Source: Sugiyamaella lignohabitans
Lineage: Eukaryota > Ascomycota > Dipodascomycetes > Dipodascales > Trichomonascaceae
Reading direction: 5' to 3'
DNA: 64,000 nt
Assembly: GCF_001640025.1 (NCBI RefSeq)
Contig: NC_031672.1
Coordinates: forward strand, 744,001 to 808,000
The notes under the pieces are model-generated. The model searched no databases. It saw nothing but the letters and a program-made list of their open reading frames with translations, and was not told the DNA's origin. The translations under genes were made by a program, and so were the position numbers. Shown here piece by piece: positions 1 through 11,045 of the stretch; the stretch's first letter is position 1, and each line of letters begins with the position of its first letter.

Positions 1-1450
1 CCAGGATCGAAACCTGGTGTCGCTAGCGACTCATTCTTTTTTGCGTTACGGGTAGTTTGCCCGTTGTCCGAGAAGGGGACGAGACAGGCCTTTGATATTT
101 GAGCTTGGATGGACTGTAACGAATGGGTGGGCTTACGGATCCTCCTCTTGTAGGGAGAATGAACCCGCTTTTTACCCCTCTAAATCCCCTATGTTATCTA
201 TAGCTCCTTGTCATCCGGCTGCTAACTGATAACAGCATCACCAGATCAAAACGGTACGCCATAGCCACTGGTATTGATTTTTTCAATGCATGAACCTTGC
301 TTTGAGGGGTGAAGGCATCAAACATTCATGCATACATCAATTCTATCCTGATCCATAGAACCAAGCGAATAACAACAGAGACCTCAAAAAAAAAACTCTA
401 AGAAACCTAGAGTTTTTTTTAAACAGAGTCCATCATCATAGATGAGATGGCACTATTTTAGATCCATCCTATGATAGCCACATCTCACAATCTAAGATAC
501 AGCCACGCCCGTTCAAGGATTGTGTGAGACACGCACATCCTCAGGACACACAGTGCGGCACCACCACCAAAATAATAGCAAAGTTTTTGGGTCGTAGTAT
601 TTTGATCATCCTAAATAGCACAATCGATGGCACACTATCGTTATATTATCAGTTATATATAAAGTCCGTAAATAAAAAGTCAATACCGTAGATTTTGAAT
701 CTCGCTCAGAGTACATTTTGTCATGCTAGCCGTTGATGCGCGCTTGAAAATTGCCAGAACCGCGTCTACCCCTGAGCGCCATTTTCGTTAATTAGATGAA
801 CTTCACGTGATAGATGTGCGTCGCTTTTTTACACTTCAATGTGCATAATTACAGCATACTACTGACAGTGAGGAAGCGTGTATCTTACCACCCAGATAGC
901 GATTTTCTTACTATTCTTTTTGGCGTTACTTTTCTGTACGCGATATTCATTACACACATCTTTAAAAAGTGACGTGGGGATCATACGAAAAAAAATCGCC
1001 GATCAAATCACTTTTAACAATTAACCAGTCAATTATATTTGTAATTACTATTATTACAATTCTTCAACCCTGGAAATTATTCGTCCCGCTGCTTTGTTAT
1101 TATTTTCATAGGAAACTTTAAAGCCAATTTGTGTGGATGTCAACCAAACTGAGCCTTGAAAAGCTTAGCCATTTTTGCGAATAAACTTTCAAAACATAGA
1201 GACGGCTGTTTTTTTGTTTAGAGTTAGATAACTGGAAATTTAACCTTGTGTAGACGAAACTGCCAGCCTCTAAACGAAATAGTACATATCAAGAGGTACT
1301 ATTGATTTCAGTTTGCTGAGATTTTGACGTGGGTCAGACAATCAATCAACAGTACTTAATACCTGGAACAAGCTGAAGAGTATAACAAATATCTCCGAGA
1401 TCGAATATAGGAAGACAAGATATATTGATTACTGGTTGGTTTGAGTAGTT
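1..1450. other. Intergenic region, no gene seen
   Basis: No convincing ORF or RNA gene is visible. The left edge may hold the tail of a neighbouring unit, but no frame reads well. It contains a perfect A-tract hairpin at 388-420 (listed separately) and one CACGTG at 803-808 within TTCACGTGA. The last few hundred bases are AT-rich and should hold the AVL9 promoter. Confidence 0.5.
388..420. terminator. A8-CTCTA / TAGAG-T8 hairpin, terminator-like
   Basis: Eight A plus CTCTA (388-400) is followed by a 7-nt loop and then TAGAG plus eight T (408-420), a perfect 13-bp stem. On either strand it ends in a run of T, so it resembles a two-way terminator. No transcript that would end here can be named, so the role is inference. 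Confidence 0.3.
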
Positions 1451-4400
1451 ATGGATCACGCGCATGAGCGAATTGAGGAAGATCACCCTGATAATGAGGG
1501 TGATTTAGAAATAACTGGATCAAATCAAGTTGAACCAACTAGAACTGAAGAGGAAATGGACTCCGAAAACCATCCTCAGAGACCAACGACCATCGAGGAG
1601 AAAAATACAAACGCTGATGAAGACATCAACGAACAGCCAGAAGAAGATCAAGAACACAGCAAAAGTGAAGAGCTACCAGAAAATGACGTCGAACCAGAAG
1701 AAAAAGATGTAGAGAATAACGGGAGTCTCGACACCACGGATGGCGTCGATAACGACGGTGACAATAGTGAAGACAACACAGACGACGCCGACATTCAAAG
1801 CGATAGCCATGATGATCCGTCCAAAAGGAATTCTATTCCTGTTCCACAGACGCCTTCTCGTAGTAATAAGAGAGAAAACGACAACAGCCCCTTATCTAAT
1901 GTAGAAAATATCGATACAGCACCGTCAACTCCAAACTCACGCCAGGATTTTCAAACTCCACCCTCTGGAGACGATGGAAGTCCTCCAGACGTCATCCCAG
2001 GTGGATTTCCTTTGCCTAAAGATGAAGAAGAATCACACACTGCGACCAGCCAGTCAGAAGAGCAGGACTCAACTCTGATTATTGAAGAAGCAGGAAGCGA
2101 GGACCATAGTACCTTTACAGATGACCACGAAACGATAGATCTCACAGGTAGTCCTCTGAGTGAAAAAGACCGAAAGGATGTCAATGCTGCTGATGAGAGC
2201 AATAGTAATGCAACGTATGAGCCAGAAGAAGAAAACAACAGGCATAACGAGACGAATGGCAAGATTGATGGCCACGAAGATGTTCAGGACACCAACGGCA
2301 ACGTCCAGGATAATGGTAACGAAATGACCGTTGAAAATGGGGAAGAAAATGGGGAAGAAAATGGAGATGAAAATGGAGATGAAGATGACGACGGTTATGA
2401 TGATGACGAAGAGGAAGCAGAGATTATAGAAGTGAGTTCGACTCAGATTTCTGATCCATACAAAGATCGACGCGAGCTTAAGGCTGATAAACAAGATGGT
2501 AATGTCTTACAATCGCCAGAGAGGACATCTCCACAGCGGTCAATTGCATCAGAGTCGTCATTCAGCTTTTCCGAAGAAAACTCAACTCCTGGTAAAAAAG
2601 CCGCTGGAACAATAGATTATGGCTCCTATTCCAAGGGACCCCAAGATAGACTCGTTTCAAGACTGGTGAGTAATTTCGAGAGCCAAATGGATTCTGCTAC
2701 TGAAACACCAAAAGTAGAAAGGCGGACTTTTAGCAAGGCCAAGCTAAAGACCATTGTTTCTCCCATATCGGGCTCGTTTCCAGCAGATGTAAAAGAGGAG
2801 TCGAGGAGTATCCTAAGTGGAGCAACTGCTCTTGGACCATCTGCATTGGCTGCCAATTCATCTCCTCCATCAGCTGAGCCTTCTGATCAGTCGGCCACGA
2901 AAGAATCTGAAACTATTTCACAATCGGCTAGTGTGAACAATGATAAGCCAACCCAAGTGGAATTGGAGCATGATGAGCCTGTTGGTCCTCCAGTACCTAA
3001 TTTACAACCCATTCCTAAGCCGAAGAGGATCACCTCATTCCAGCTCAAACCTATAGAGGCAGTAAAGGAAGAGTCGTCGTCAGAAGAAAACTTGATCTTT
3101 GGAGTATGTGTTGTCGGTTTCCATCACGCCAGAGGGCCCGAGGTCGAATACTGGGTTGGGCCCGATGGTGACAAGTCATCAGTTTGGCCATACCTTGCGT
3201 TCCAGAGTTTGCCTGACGGAAGTCATGTGCGTGATGAAAACTTTTGTTACTTCACTCTGCTATATGATGACGAGAAGAAAATCGCTGTCAATACTACTCC
3301 TAAACGTGACAAAGACGGTCATATTATCGAACAGTCCGATTTCAAGAATGTCACTACACTCTTTGGTATATCTTGTAATCGACAGATTAAAACGGAAGAA
3401 CTCAAGCACGTCACTGATGATATAACACGTTCTACAGTGCAAAAATCTGTTGTCGTGGTCGCACGGAAACCTATCTTCGGTCCTATCAAGGAGAAATTGG
3501 CAGTGGTCACGCGAGCATACTTCATCCAGGGTGATTTTGAAGATCGCCAATTAATTGATAATTTGTATGAAAATCTCACCCAGATATTCACCTACAAATT
3601 AGATGATGCATCCATGAACATTGGGATGCCTCTTAGAGAACTCATCTACCGACTTGGTCCTAAAGTGCTGGTTATTCTCAAAGCTCTTATGCTTGAGAAG
3701 CGAGTGCTTTTTTTTGCTTCCAATACAGAGTTACTATGTGCTTCACAATTTTCGATTGTTTCGTTGGTTCCGAATCTTATCAACAATCTAGAAGACTGCG
3801 GATCTCCCTTATTAAGCAGTTATGAAACTAATTTAAAGAAGCCAACAAGTCTTAGAACCAGCGATAGAAGCTCCCTATTGGCATTCATGGGTCTACCTCT
3901 TCAACTGTTTGCAGGAGGAGGAATTTTCAGTCCTTATGTGCCTTTGCAACAACTTTCTGAGCTTCATGCTGATGAGACAAAGTATTTCTTGGTCGGCAGC
4001 ACCAACTCACTTGTTCTCTCGCAACAGAACACCATTGCTGATATTATTGTCAACGTAAGTATCATGCGGAGCGCTCTGAGGATGGTCAGTAAATGAATAA
4101 GTTGTACTAACTTTGTAGATGGATAATGACAGCGTCCAAATTTTAAACAAGTCCCTTGAATCTGCTTTGGCTCTTTCATCAGCTGACAAAAAATGGATTG
4201 AGAATATTAATCAAGCTGTGAAAGATACCTGGAACAGTGAGGATCCTACCAAGAGTCTGGGGTTGCTGTTCCATGGTAGCGAAGATTTTATCAGGGTTCA
4301 GTTTGAGGACTATATTATGCATTTACTTGCATCTGTAAAGTACGACACATATTTGACCAAGATCGGTTCAAAGCCAGCTCCAATGCTCGCTCGTGACATT

Positions 4401-5018
4401 ACCGGAAATCCGCTTACTTTGTACAACAATAACTGGGCAAAGGAGTGGAAGATGTCGAACAATTACAGAATTTTCAACAAGTTTACAGACGAGGAATTAT
4501 TCGATATTATTGAACCCAAACATCTTGGGGAATCCTTGTCGTCCAATGGAGCCAATGCGCGTGAAGGAATAGCGAAGAGTGTTTCTAAAGTGTTTGGCAA
4601 TTTGTGGGGAACAAGTCCTACGGGCACAACTCAAGCATCTCGTAGCCCAACCCCTAAAAACGAGGACAATACGTCCATTACAGGTGAAACATCAGATGGT
4701 AGTGACTCCAAGTCGCTAGCTGAATCAGTAGAGACAACCAGCCATAAGTCGCAAAAGTCAATGAGCAGTACAGTGTCTTCTACGGCCGAACAGCCCAGTC
4801 AGGAAGGATATTTCGCTGGATTAGCAAGATGGGCGGCAAGACGTAGGCAAAAGGTAACTTCACCACAACCAAATGAACGTGCTGAGAGCATAGTTGAAGA
4901 ACAGTCTACAGCTGAGGATGAGAGTGTTTCAACTCCAACTGATGCCACTGCTACTACTTCAGATCCTTCCCTGGAAACTGGTACTACCAACCAGAGTACT
5001 AATGATAGAAATGCATAA
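1451..5018 (+). CDS. AVL9: Avl9-family DENN-like protein of late secretory transport, two exons
   Basis: Avl9 is needed for exit of secretory cargo from the Golgi in yeast and has a DENN-like fold. Exon 1 is 1451-4054 and exon 2 is 4119-5018; the 64-nt intron has GTAAGT, a TACTAAC branch site and TAG, and the join keeps frame to give 1167 residues. Residues 1-540 are an acidic, Ser/Asp/Glu-rich tail, including a short Glu-Glu-Asn-Gly repeat near residue 295. The Avl9 domain starts near residue 549 with FGVCVVGFHHARGPEVEYW and continues across the intron, where ALSSADKKWIENIN and FEDYIMHLLASVKYD match the family. The last 130 residues are low complexity. S. cerevisiae Avl9 is 764 residues, so the acidic N-terminus is a large extension. 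It converges on RGP1, only 123 bp away. Confidence 0.9.
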
Positions 5019-5141
5019 ATTATATATACTATAAATACAAATGGTTCCATCCTGTTAATGATGAGGGGCAAGCCAAATATGCTGGCATGGTTCGGTCCGC
5101 CATTTGAAAAGCTCGGACCGTATATAAATAGCTAACACTGG

Positions 5142-7544
5142 TTAAATAACCCAACGTCTACTCATCATACCGGAATGATGGTCCAAAAGAGCCCGGATAT
5201 CTTGATTTGTTGGGTACACCTGAATAGGGATACGACAACTAAAAGTCTCACTAGCAAGGGCCGATTTTGCTCGAAGGACCGTAGAAGAGGCTGATGGAGG
5301 TGATGCATGCTTGAGTAGTGACTGCTGGTCATCTGGCAAGCGATGTGAGCTGGTGATAAAGTCGATTCTGATTGACCATCCCAGCGAAATGTCTGATGTA
5401 CTGAATTGTGGCGTGCCGGTGGATGGAATTGTAAACTGAAGACATGTTCTGGATGAGGCAAATGTTGAAATAGCAGTGTGTGAGAATATCCTTCGAGTTA
5501 TGGACACGACTTCTTGTGGCGATTTCAATGAAATATCGGCACCTAACTTCTCAGTAGTCTCTAATGTGGCAGTGATATGATGACAGTTTAGAACAGAACT
5601 GGTGAAATCAAACACGAGAATAATATCTTCTCCTATTCTATAAATCGGTCTTGATAGGTAAATAAATGCAATACGATGACCATGGAGGTTAATGTCGAAG
5701 CTGACTTTATGAGACGTTAGCTGGGGCATCGATGATGTTTTTAGTTCGGGTGCTAATTGTGGTTGCAACTGTGGGGGTGATATTGAAGGTGGATCAAACT
5801 GCGAATCGGAATTGGGCATTTCGAGGGCCAGTTGGGGAGATGCTTGTGACTGTTGAGCTTGTATCTGTTGATAGTACTTAATAAAAAAATCGATATTCTC
5901 TCGTGCTGTATATTCTTCTTGTCCACCCACTACAGGGAGCGATGACCGATGCCGTAAGAGACGAGACGATTCTTGGCCTAGTTTTATATCGCTCAGAGAT
6001 GTATCCCCTGAAAGAGGTTCAGTGTTTGTTAAGAGGTCATCAAGATAATTAGTAAAATCTTCTTTACATTTCTTGAATGCAGGACTATCCTGATTAGTAT
6101 TAGGCGATCGTTGTTTTTGCTCCAGAGCCTCAAAACTTTTGACACTTGGTCGTCTTTCGTTAAGCTGAGTAATGACGGCCTCATCTTTCTTTAATACAAT
6201 TGGATCATGAAGGTTGTGGCTGGGCTGGTTACCAGAACTATCGACAAAGGGAAACACTCGGAATGGTACCAGAATAATTTTTGGTTCGGGAGTTCCACGC
6301 GAACTGAGCTTCTGGGTTCCAATAACAAGGTTATAGTAAATGCTGATGGCTTTCGCTCTACAAGACGGTGGCAGTGTCTTTGGAATATTGAGTTGATAGC
6401 TAAAAGACTTTGACTCACCAGGAGCCAGTTTCAAATCAACAAACAGTAGCGACTGCGGGGTCGAAAAGATGGGGATATCAGAGGGGCCGTTATTGGCACC
6501 CGACCCAGAATTAGAAACACCATGGCGAGCCGTGGGATTACTATTCGGATTATCGTCAGATTTAAAAAAGGAACCAAACCCACCAAAGGAACCTAGTCCA
6601 GAGGTCAGTCCTCTTAGAAGACCAGTGTCACCACGACCACTCTTATACTCTAATCCATTATGACCAACGACAATTCCCTGTGTCTTTACATGTTCAAATA
6701 CCTCCGCCGACACTATCGTGTCATCGACTTGAAAGTATCCTTGCAATTGAGCAAATCCCATCAAGAGATTTACTGGCGGGAGTCCTTGAGAGCCTGCCAA
6801 TGCAAGATTATTGCGACTGGCGGCGAGACTGGATTGATAGCTGATAGCACCATTGTCACCAGAAGCATTTATACCGGATCTGCCACCTGCACCAGTCGAA
6901 GATCTGGTTAATTTTGAACCACCTCGCGTAGCAGTTGAAGCCGAGCGCCCCAGTCCTGTAGACGACCTTGTGATAGCAGTCGAACTGTTATTACCGCCAT
7001 TGTAGAACTCTCGAAACGAATTGGCCAATTGCATAGATAATCGACGACCAGAAAGCCACGAGGAGTCGTCATCATCATCTGCAAGAGCAGCTCTACTGTT
7101 CTCTCTAACTGGAGAATCCACCGACGAGTCTATACCAGACGATGCTTCAGTGGGGACGCCATCGCTTCCATGGGCACTTCCACTGACAGCTTCACGATCT
7201 GTTTCCAGACCATTTTTAGTCCCGTTGCCATTTAAGTGGTTGTTGTCAGAATCGGCCTCTAATATAGGATCTTTTCCATTTGACAAGTCAGCACTTCGGC
7301 CCAATTTCCTGTGGGGGCGAGGCTTCTGTGATAAACTGGCATCGATTGTCGACTTATATCGCTGATGGCCACCTCCCTGCTGACCATTATTGCCCCTGTA
7401 ACCAGAGCTACCACCTTCTTCAAGACCAGATTCACCAACAGATATATTCCTGAACGTGACTATGGCATTCAGAGACTCACCAGCAAAGACTACGGGGTTC
7501 TTAAAGGTGACCTCCACCCTAATATTAGACCGTGAACTGGGCAT
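5142..7544 (-). CDS. RGP1: Rgp1-like subunit of the Ric1-Rgp1 exchange factor for Ypt6
   Basis: Rgp1 pairs with Ric1 to activate the Rab GTPase Ypt6 at the Golgi, for endosome-to-Golgi retrograde traffic. The 800-residue product opens with an arrestin-like strand pattern (IRVEVTFKNPVVFAGESLNA) that is typical of the family. A long Ser/Gly-rich insert follows (residues about 40-260), then FQVDDTIVSAEVFEH and a second beta-rich part (SQSLLFVDLKLAPGESKSFSYQL in the middle). The C-terminus carries FSCRIPIQVYPTNQDIRALL, another Rgp1 signature. The ATG at 7544 opens directly onto the conserved start, so I see no missing exon. It is longer than the S. cerevisiae protein because of the low-complexity insert. 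Its convergent neighbour AVL9 acts in the same compartment. Confidence 0.85.
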   Translation of the reverse strand: MPSSRSNIRVEVTFKNPVVFAGESLNAIVTFRNISVGESGLEEGGSSGYRGNNGQQGGGHQRYKSTIDASLSQKPRPHRKLGRSADLSNGKDPILEADSDNNHLNGNGTKNGLETDREAVSGSAHGSDGVPTEASSGIDSSVDSPVRENSRAALADDDDDSSWLSGRRLSMQLANSFREFYNGGNNSSTAITRSSTGLGRSASTATRGGSKLTRSSTGAGGRSGINASGDNGAISYQSSLAASRNNLALAGSQGLPPVNLLMGFAQLQGYFQVDDTIVSAEVFEHVKTQGIVVGHNGLEYKSGRGDTGLLRGLTSGLGSFGGFGSFFKSDDNPNSNPTARHGVSNSGSGANNGPSDIPIFSTPQSLLFVDLKLAPGESKSFSYQLNIPKTLPPSCRAKAISIYYNLVIGTQKLSSRGTPEPKIILVPFRVFPFVDSSGNQPSHNLHDPIVLKKDEAVITQLNERRPSVKSFEALEQKQRSPNTNQDSPAFKKCKEDFTNYLDDLLTNTEPLSGDTSLSDIKLGQESSRLLRHRSSLPVVGGQEEYTARENIDFFIKYYQQIQAQQSQASPQLALEMPNSDSQFDPPSISPPQLQPQLAPELKTSSMPQLTSHKVSFDINLHGHRIAFIYLSRPIYRIGEDIILVFDFTSSVLNCHHITATLETTEKLGADISLKSPQEVVSITRRIFSHTAISTFASSRTCLQFTIPSTGTPQFSTSDISLGWSIRIDFITSSHRLPDDQQSLLKHASPPSASSTVLRAKSALASETFSCRIPIQVYPTNQDIRALLDHHSGMMSRRWVI

Positions 7545-7780
7545 TTGCTTGATGCCGTCCTGGAGCCTTGACTATCCGATAACCACGCTTCCAGAACAAA
7601 TGTGTAATAATAATAACTAGGATCCGAAATCTGTAAACCCGTCAACCGAACCTTGATTCATTTCAGGGGTGCTTGGCATCGCTATCAAATGCGAAGTGCT
7701 ACGATGGACCTGCCGACGTAAGCGCGCTGGCGCACATCAAACACGTGATACCAATCTTTACCATCAGACCCTCGATATCG

Positions 7781-7839
7781 ACTCGAGCGAAGCAAGAGGA
7801 GCCACGGGGTCTGGGGCGAAGCCCCAGCTACCGGAGGCA
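7781..7839 (-). repeat. GC-rich hairpin arm, type B
   Basis: It starts with CTCGAGCGAAGC and ends with a variant of the terminal GGAGGCA. The inner hairpin is TGGGGC / GCCCCA with loop GAA. The arm is diverged (CTACCGG for CCGCCGG). It sits 21 bp from an oppositely oriented arm, outer ends facing each other. Confidence 0.8.
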
Positions 7840-7860
7840 AATGTCTGTTGGTGCCAGTTT

Positions 7861-7914
7861 GCCTCCAGTGGCTGGGGCTTCGCCCCAGACCCTGTGGCTC
7901 CAGCTTCACTGGAG
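7861..7914 (+). repeat. GC-rich hairpin arm, diverged type A
   Basis: GCCTCC start, TGGGGC-TTC-GCCCCA hairpin, GACCC, then CTCCAGCTTCACTGGAG in place of the usual CTCCTGCTTCGCAGGAG. The inner hairpin has changed on both sides (CTCCAG / CTGGAG), so pairing is kept. Confidence 0.8.
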
Positions 7915-8075
7915 TAGCGTGGGGCTGCAGAGAGAGAATAAATAAATATACAGTACAAAAACGCCAACTCATTGCTGGGAGTAAGACATATCGATCCAGG
8001 GAAAGAGGTGAGGATGTAGTGTGTTCCAGACCAGCATGGAAACTCTAGGGAGTTGATTCAGGTGTCGATGCAAGC

Positions 8076-9038
8076 CTAACGTTCGTTCTCGGCAGTGAGA
8101 GGCACGAGATTACCAGCGTTTCGCTTAGATTCGTCCTCTTTCAAACGACGGTAGATCAGGTCAGTGATGTTGGTGGCAATCTTGTATGCTTTGTTGGCAC
8201 ATTCCAAAATCGTCAGCGCTTCAACAGAGTATCCACCAGGCTTGGCGATCTGGCAAATGTCGCGGTTTTTGTTGATGGTAATCGTCAGCTCGGAATGACG
8301 GAGAGCTTCTTCTTGAGCAGTGGCATCGATTACCAGGATTGCACTGTCATCAGCAGTTGGTACGCCATTGGCAGACTGACCAGATCCTGGAATAGCGGCT
8401 ACAGGGTTCTCTGTAGAAGATGGTACTTCGTCGACTTTGAAAAACGAGAACGTGACACAGATTGGGACATGCAAAATAGATAGTGGCACAGGGACCCTTT
8501 CTTCAACTGAGTGGATGATGGTTTGATCTCCATCGATAGAGGTATCTGGACGTCGGAAATGCATCAGTGCAGCAATGACTCCAATACAAGAAGCATCTAC
8601 TAAACCGCCGTCATAACTCAAGTAGTGAACATCAGCACGAATCATCCAGCAGGATTTACCAGCAACAATACATAAACTTTCCAGATCAAGAGCATTGGAT
8701 CTTCGAATAGCTTTTTCAATAAGTCTTGTCATGAGCATCTCATCATCAGATGACCGGTTGTTTTCGAACAGAGGAGATGCCATAGAAGACACATCGGTTG
8801 TGATTATAAATGTACCTTCATAAGGACGGTCTTCATATGGTTTACTGACTTCAGCGGATACTCGCACGACCAAACGAGTTTTACCCAGTTGAACCTCTGC
8901 GTGACCCAGACTATCGCCAAATTTTAGATCCACTTTTCGGAACTGGTCAATGGCACGTCCATCCAGTCTCTGAGAATCTTTCAGCAGACTCAATATGAAC
9001 TGGCGCTCATTCAGGGAAATGTCTTTTCGTTTCGGCAT
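8076..9038 (-). CDS. RRP45: Exosome core subunit Rrp45 (RNase PH fold)
   Basis: Rrp45 is one of the six RNase PH-like ring subunits of the RNA exosome, which degrades and trims RNA from the 3' end in nucleus and cytoplasm. The 320-residue product has the family N-terminus (SLNERQFILSLLKDSQRLDG), the RNase PH core strands (LGHAEVQLGKTRLVVRVSAE, then PYEGTFIITTDVSSMASP) and the second-domain motif SYDGGLVDASCIGVIAALMH. S. cerevisiae Rrp45 is 305 residues. In yeast the ring subunits are structural and catalytically dead; nothing here contradicts that. The ATG at 9038 opens directly onto conserved sequence. A TCACGTGA site lies about 110 bp upstream at 9144-9151. Confidence 0.92.
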   Translation of the reverse strand: MPKRKDISLNERQFILSLLKDSQRLDGRAIDQFRKVDLKFGDSLGHAEVQLGKTRLVVRVSAEVSKPYEDRPYEGTFIITTDVSSMASPLFENNRSSDDEMLMTRLIEKAIRRSNALDLESLCIVAGKSCWMIRADVHYLSYDGGLVDASCIGVIAALMHFRRPDTSIDGDQTIIHSVEERVPVPLSILHVPICVTFSFFKVDEVPSSTENPVAAIPGSGQSANGVPTADDSAILVIDATAQEEALRHSELTITINKNRDICQIAKPGGYSVEALTILECANKAYKIATNITDLIYRRLKEDESKRNAGNLVPLTAENER

Positions 9039-9295
9039 AGCTCAATCGGTCCTGCCAAAGTACAGTTTTTGCGTTGAATGAAGTGCAGTAGGAGCTAACT
9101 GTTCAACATGAAATATATTTTCAAACGGCTGCAGATATCAAAATCACGTGACATAATATTACATAGTGAACTTCGTACCCCCTGAATTCGCCATTTACGG
9201 CAGCCAGGGTACAGTCACACGGTTGCTCTATTTTTCACTTCACTAAATAATGAAACAAGCATACGGCGAGATAACCCTGTCATTTCCGTAATGCT

Positions 9296-9347
9296 GCTCG
9301 CGAAGCGAGCACCAACCGGTCCGGGCGGAGCCCGGCCGCCGGAGGCA
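9296..9347 (-). repeat. GC-rich hairpin arm, variant with altered stem
   Basis: It begins with GCTCGCGAAGCGAGC and ends with GCCGCCGGAGGCA. The inner stem is CCGGGC-GGA-GCCCGG where other copies have C-TGGGGC / GCCCCA-G. One pair is lost and another changed on both sides, so pairing is preserved. It lies in the space between the DHA1 transporter's 3' end and RRP45. Confidence 0.8.
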
Positions 9348-9395
9348 ACACCAGTAGACTACAAGAAACAATCAATTGAAATCAAAAACAAAACA

Positions 9396-11045
9396 TTATG
9401 CCCATTTAGAGGCTTTTCTCCATTTGTCTCCATTTCTATGCAAGATGAATGGCCCTGGAGCAATAAGAATCGCCACGCCCCCAAAGAAAGAGAAGGTTCC
9501 TTGGAGGGTCATAGCCTCTACCATGCGGGAGAAAACCAACAGCAACAGAACAGCAACTAGAGACCGGATAATAGCATTCAGTGCAAAGGCAGAAGTTGCA
9601 TACTGTTTGTAGGATTCTATCATATATGAGATGGAGGAAATGAAAATAGTAGAGGTCGAGAAGCCTACAATGGCAGACCCTATTACGGGTGCGATCCAAT
9701 GAACATGTCGGAACGGAGCAGTCCATGCAAAAATAAATAAACCCACTGGTAGAAGTGGAGCAGCCAACATCATGGGCTTTAGTCGTTGATCGGGCAGAAC
9801 CATTGCACCAGACATTTTTAGTGCCCGCACGTAGTTTCTGTTGGTGGCACTTATGAAGGTGGACGTCATTGCTACGCCCACTAAAAGAGATATACTAGGT
9901 AGATAGGTTGGAATGAATGAGAATTTCCTGTAGGTCGAAAAAGTAACAGGAAGGGCTGCTAACACTGTATATAAGAGTCCGTAAGAGATTCCGGCATACA
10001 CACATAGGAACCCCAGAGCTTTGTCTTCTACTAACATGATAAACGGTCTAATTGCGTATTTTGTTGTTAAATTTTTTAAAGTTGGCGGGATTGCCTCAAG
10101 TGGAGCACAGACATTGTGGCCCTCTTTTCGAAGTTTCACAGCCTTGTTCCGTAACAAGACAGGAGGAAATGTTTCTTTTATGAAAAGTATGTCAAGGGTC
10201 AAGACCACACCACCCAGAATAATTATTATCCAGGAGATCCAGCCAAAACTTACCCATTTAATAAAGAAACTTGAAATGACAGGACCCAAAGCAGGAGCAG
10301 CAAATATAGCAAACACAGCAGCAGCTGCCGCATAGCTTCTAGTGGAGTAGTCCCATACATCGCTCATGGCACCTCCAAATGTCACCAGCGTGCTAACTCC
10401 AAAAAAGCCCTGGAAAAACCGTCCTATTAGTAGGGTCTGGAAATTCGGATCCAGTCCAGTCGGGATCTGGAATAAAAGAAAAATAGCAAAACCCACCGTC
10501 CATGCGTACCATCTTCCAAACGCTTCATTCACCCCACTCCAAATGATCGGTCCAAAGCTGTACCCTACGAGCACCATACCAGTGGATAACAGGGCAAGCT
10601 CTCTTGAGATATTATATTTTGTCTCAATATCCACCAATGCTGGAGTATACATAGCAGAAGACATTGCAGTGATAAAACACATACATACTAGTACCAGAGA
10701 ATGGCAAACCTTTCTCCATATCGGATAGTTGTGAGGGTCATCAGGGTCGCCTCTCTCAAATGCAGTTAATAGAGTTGGTTCGGCGGTACTACTCTCTGAT
10801 GTAACTTCGGCTGGCGCCGTACTGAATGTTTCGACATCAAATTCGCTCTTAGTATTATTATTTTCTTCTGAATGATCACCAGAGAAACTCTCGAAAATGT
10901 TATCTCTATGACTATGACTAACTCTCAACTCTCCGGGCAGTTCTCCCGGCTTGTTTTCTGCTTCCCCTCTCGCATCAGCATATGCAAGGCCACTTTCCAC
11001 ATCACTGAATTCAGTTTGAACTCTTGCAACCTCAGATATCTTCAT
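9396..11045 (-). CDS. DHA1-type major facilitator transporter (drug/polyamine efflux family)
   Basis: Probably a proton-coupled efflux carrier in the plasma membrane. The 549-residue protein has a polar N-terminal tail of about 100 residues, then the family entry motif DPDDPHNYPIWRK and about twelve hydrophobic segments in two sets of six around a loop near residue 300. Features include LLSTGMVLVGYSFGPIIWSG (membrane segment with the Pro-Ile-Trp turn) and LLIGRFFQGFFG (segment 4). The classic loop 2-3 motif is reduced to NEAFGRWYAW. It resembles TPO/FLR1-like antiporters, but substrate cannot be read from sequence. The next transporter in the window (39.7-41.4 kb) belongs to the same superfamily but is not a recent copy. 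Confidence 0.85.
   Translation of the reverse strand: MKISEVARVQTEFSDVESGLAYADARGEAENKPGELPGELRVSHSHRDNIFESFSGDHSEENNNTKSEFDVETFSTAPAEVTSESSTAEPTLLTAFERGDPDDPHNYPIWRKVCHSLVLVCMCFITAMSSAMYTPALVDIETKYNISRELALLSTGMVLVGYSFGPIIWSGVNEAFGRWYAWTVGFAIFLLFQIPTGLDPNFQTLLIGRFFQGFFGVSTLVTFGGAMSDVWDYSTRSYAAAAAVFAIFAAPALGPVISSFFIKWVSFGWISWIIIILGGVVLTLDILFIKETFPPVLLRNKAVKLRKEGHNVCAPLEAIPPTLKNLTTKYAIRPFIMLVEDKALGFLCVYAGISYGLLYTVLAALPVTFSTYRKFSFIPTYLPSISLLVGVAMTSTFISATNRNYVRALKMSGAMVLPDQRLKPMMLAAPLLPVGLFIFAWTAPFRHVHWIAPVIGSAIVGFSTSTIFISSISYMIESYKQYATSAFALNAIIRSLVAVLLLLVFSRMVEAMTLQGTFSFFGGVAILIAPGPFILHRNGDKWRKASKWA

Larger units (their letters stand above)
7545..8075. other. Intergenic region with a pair of GC-rich hairpin arms
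   Basis: This is the shared 3'/5' space between RRP45 and RGP1 (both minus strand). Two arms of the GC-rich hairpin family occupy 7781-7914. CACGTG lies at 7742-7747. Nothing else is recognised; small ORFs here read through the repeat and are not real. Confidence 0.6.

Noticed and set aside
1..32. tRNA-like 3' part on the minus strand (GGTTTCGATCC with 5-bp stem)
   Set aside because: The loop has an extra T before the conserved Cys-pairing position, so it does not fit the B box GGTTCGANNCC, and no anticodon arm can be built from the preceding sequence.
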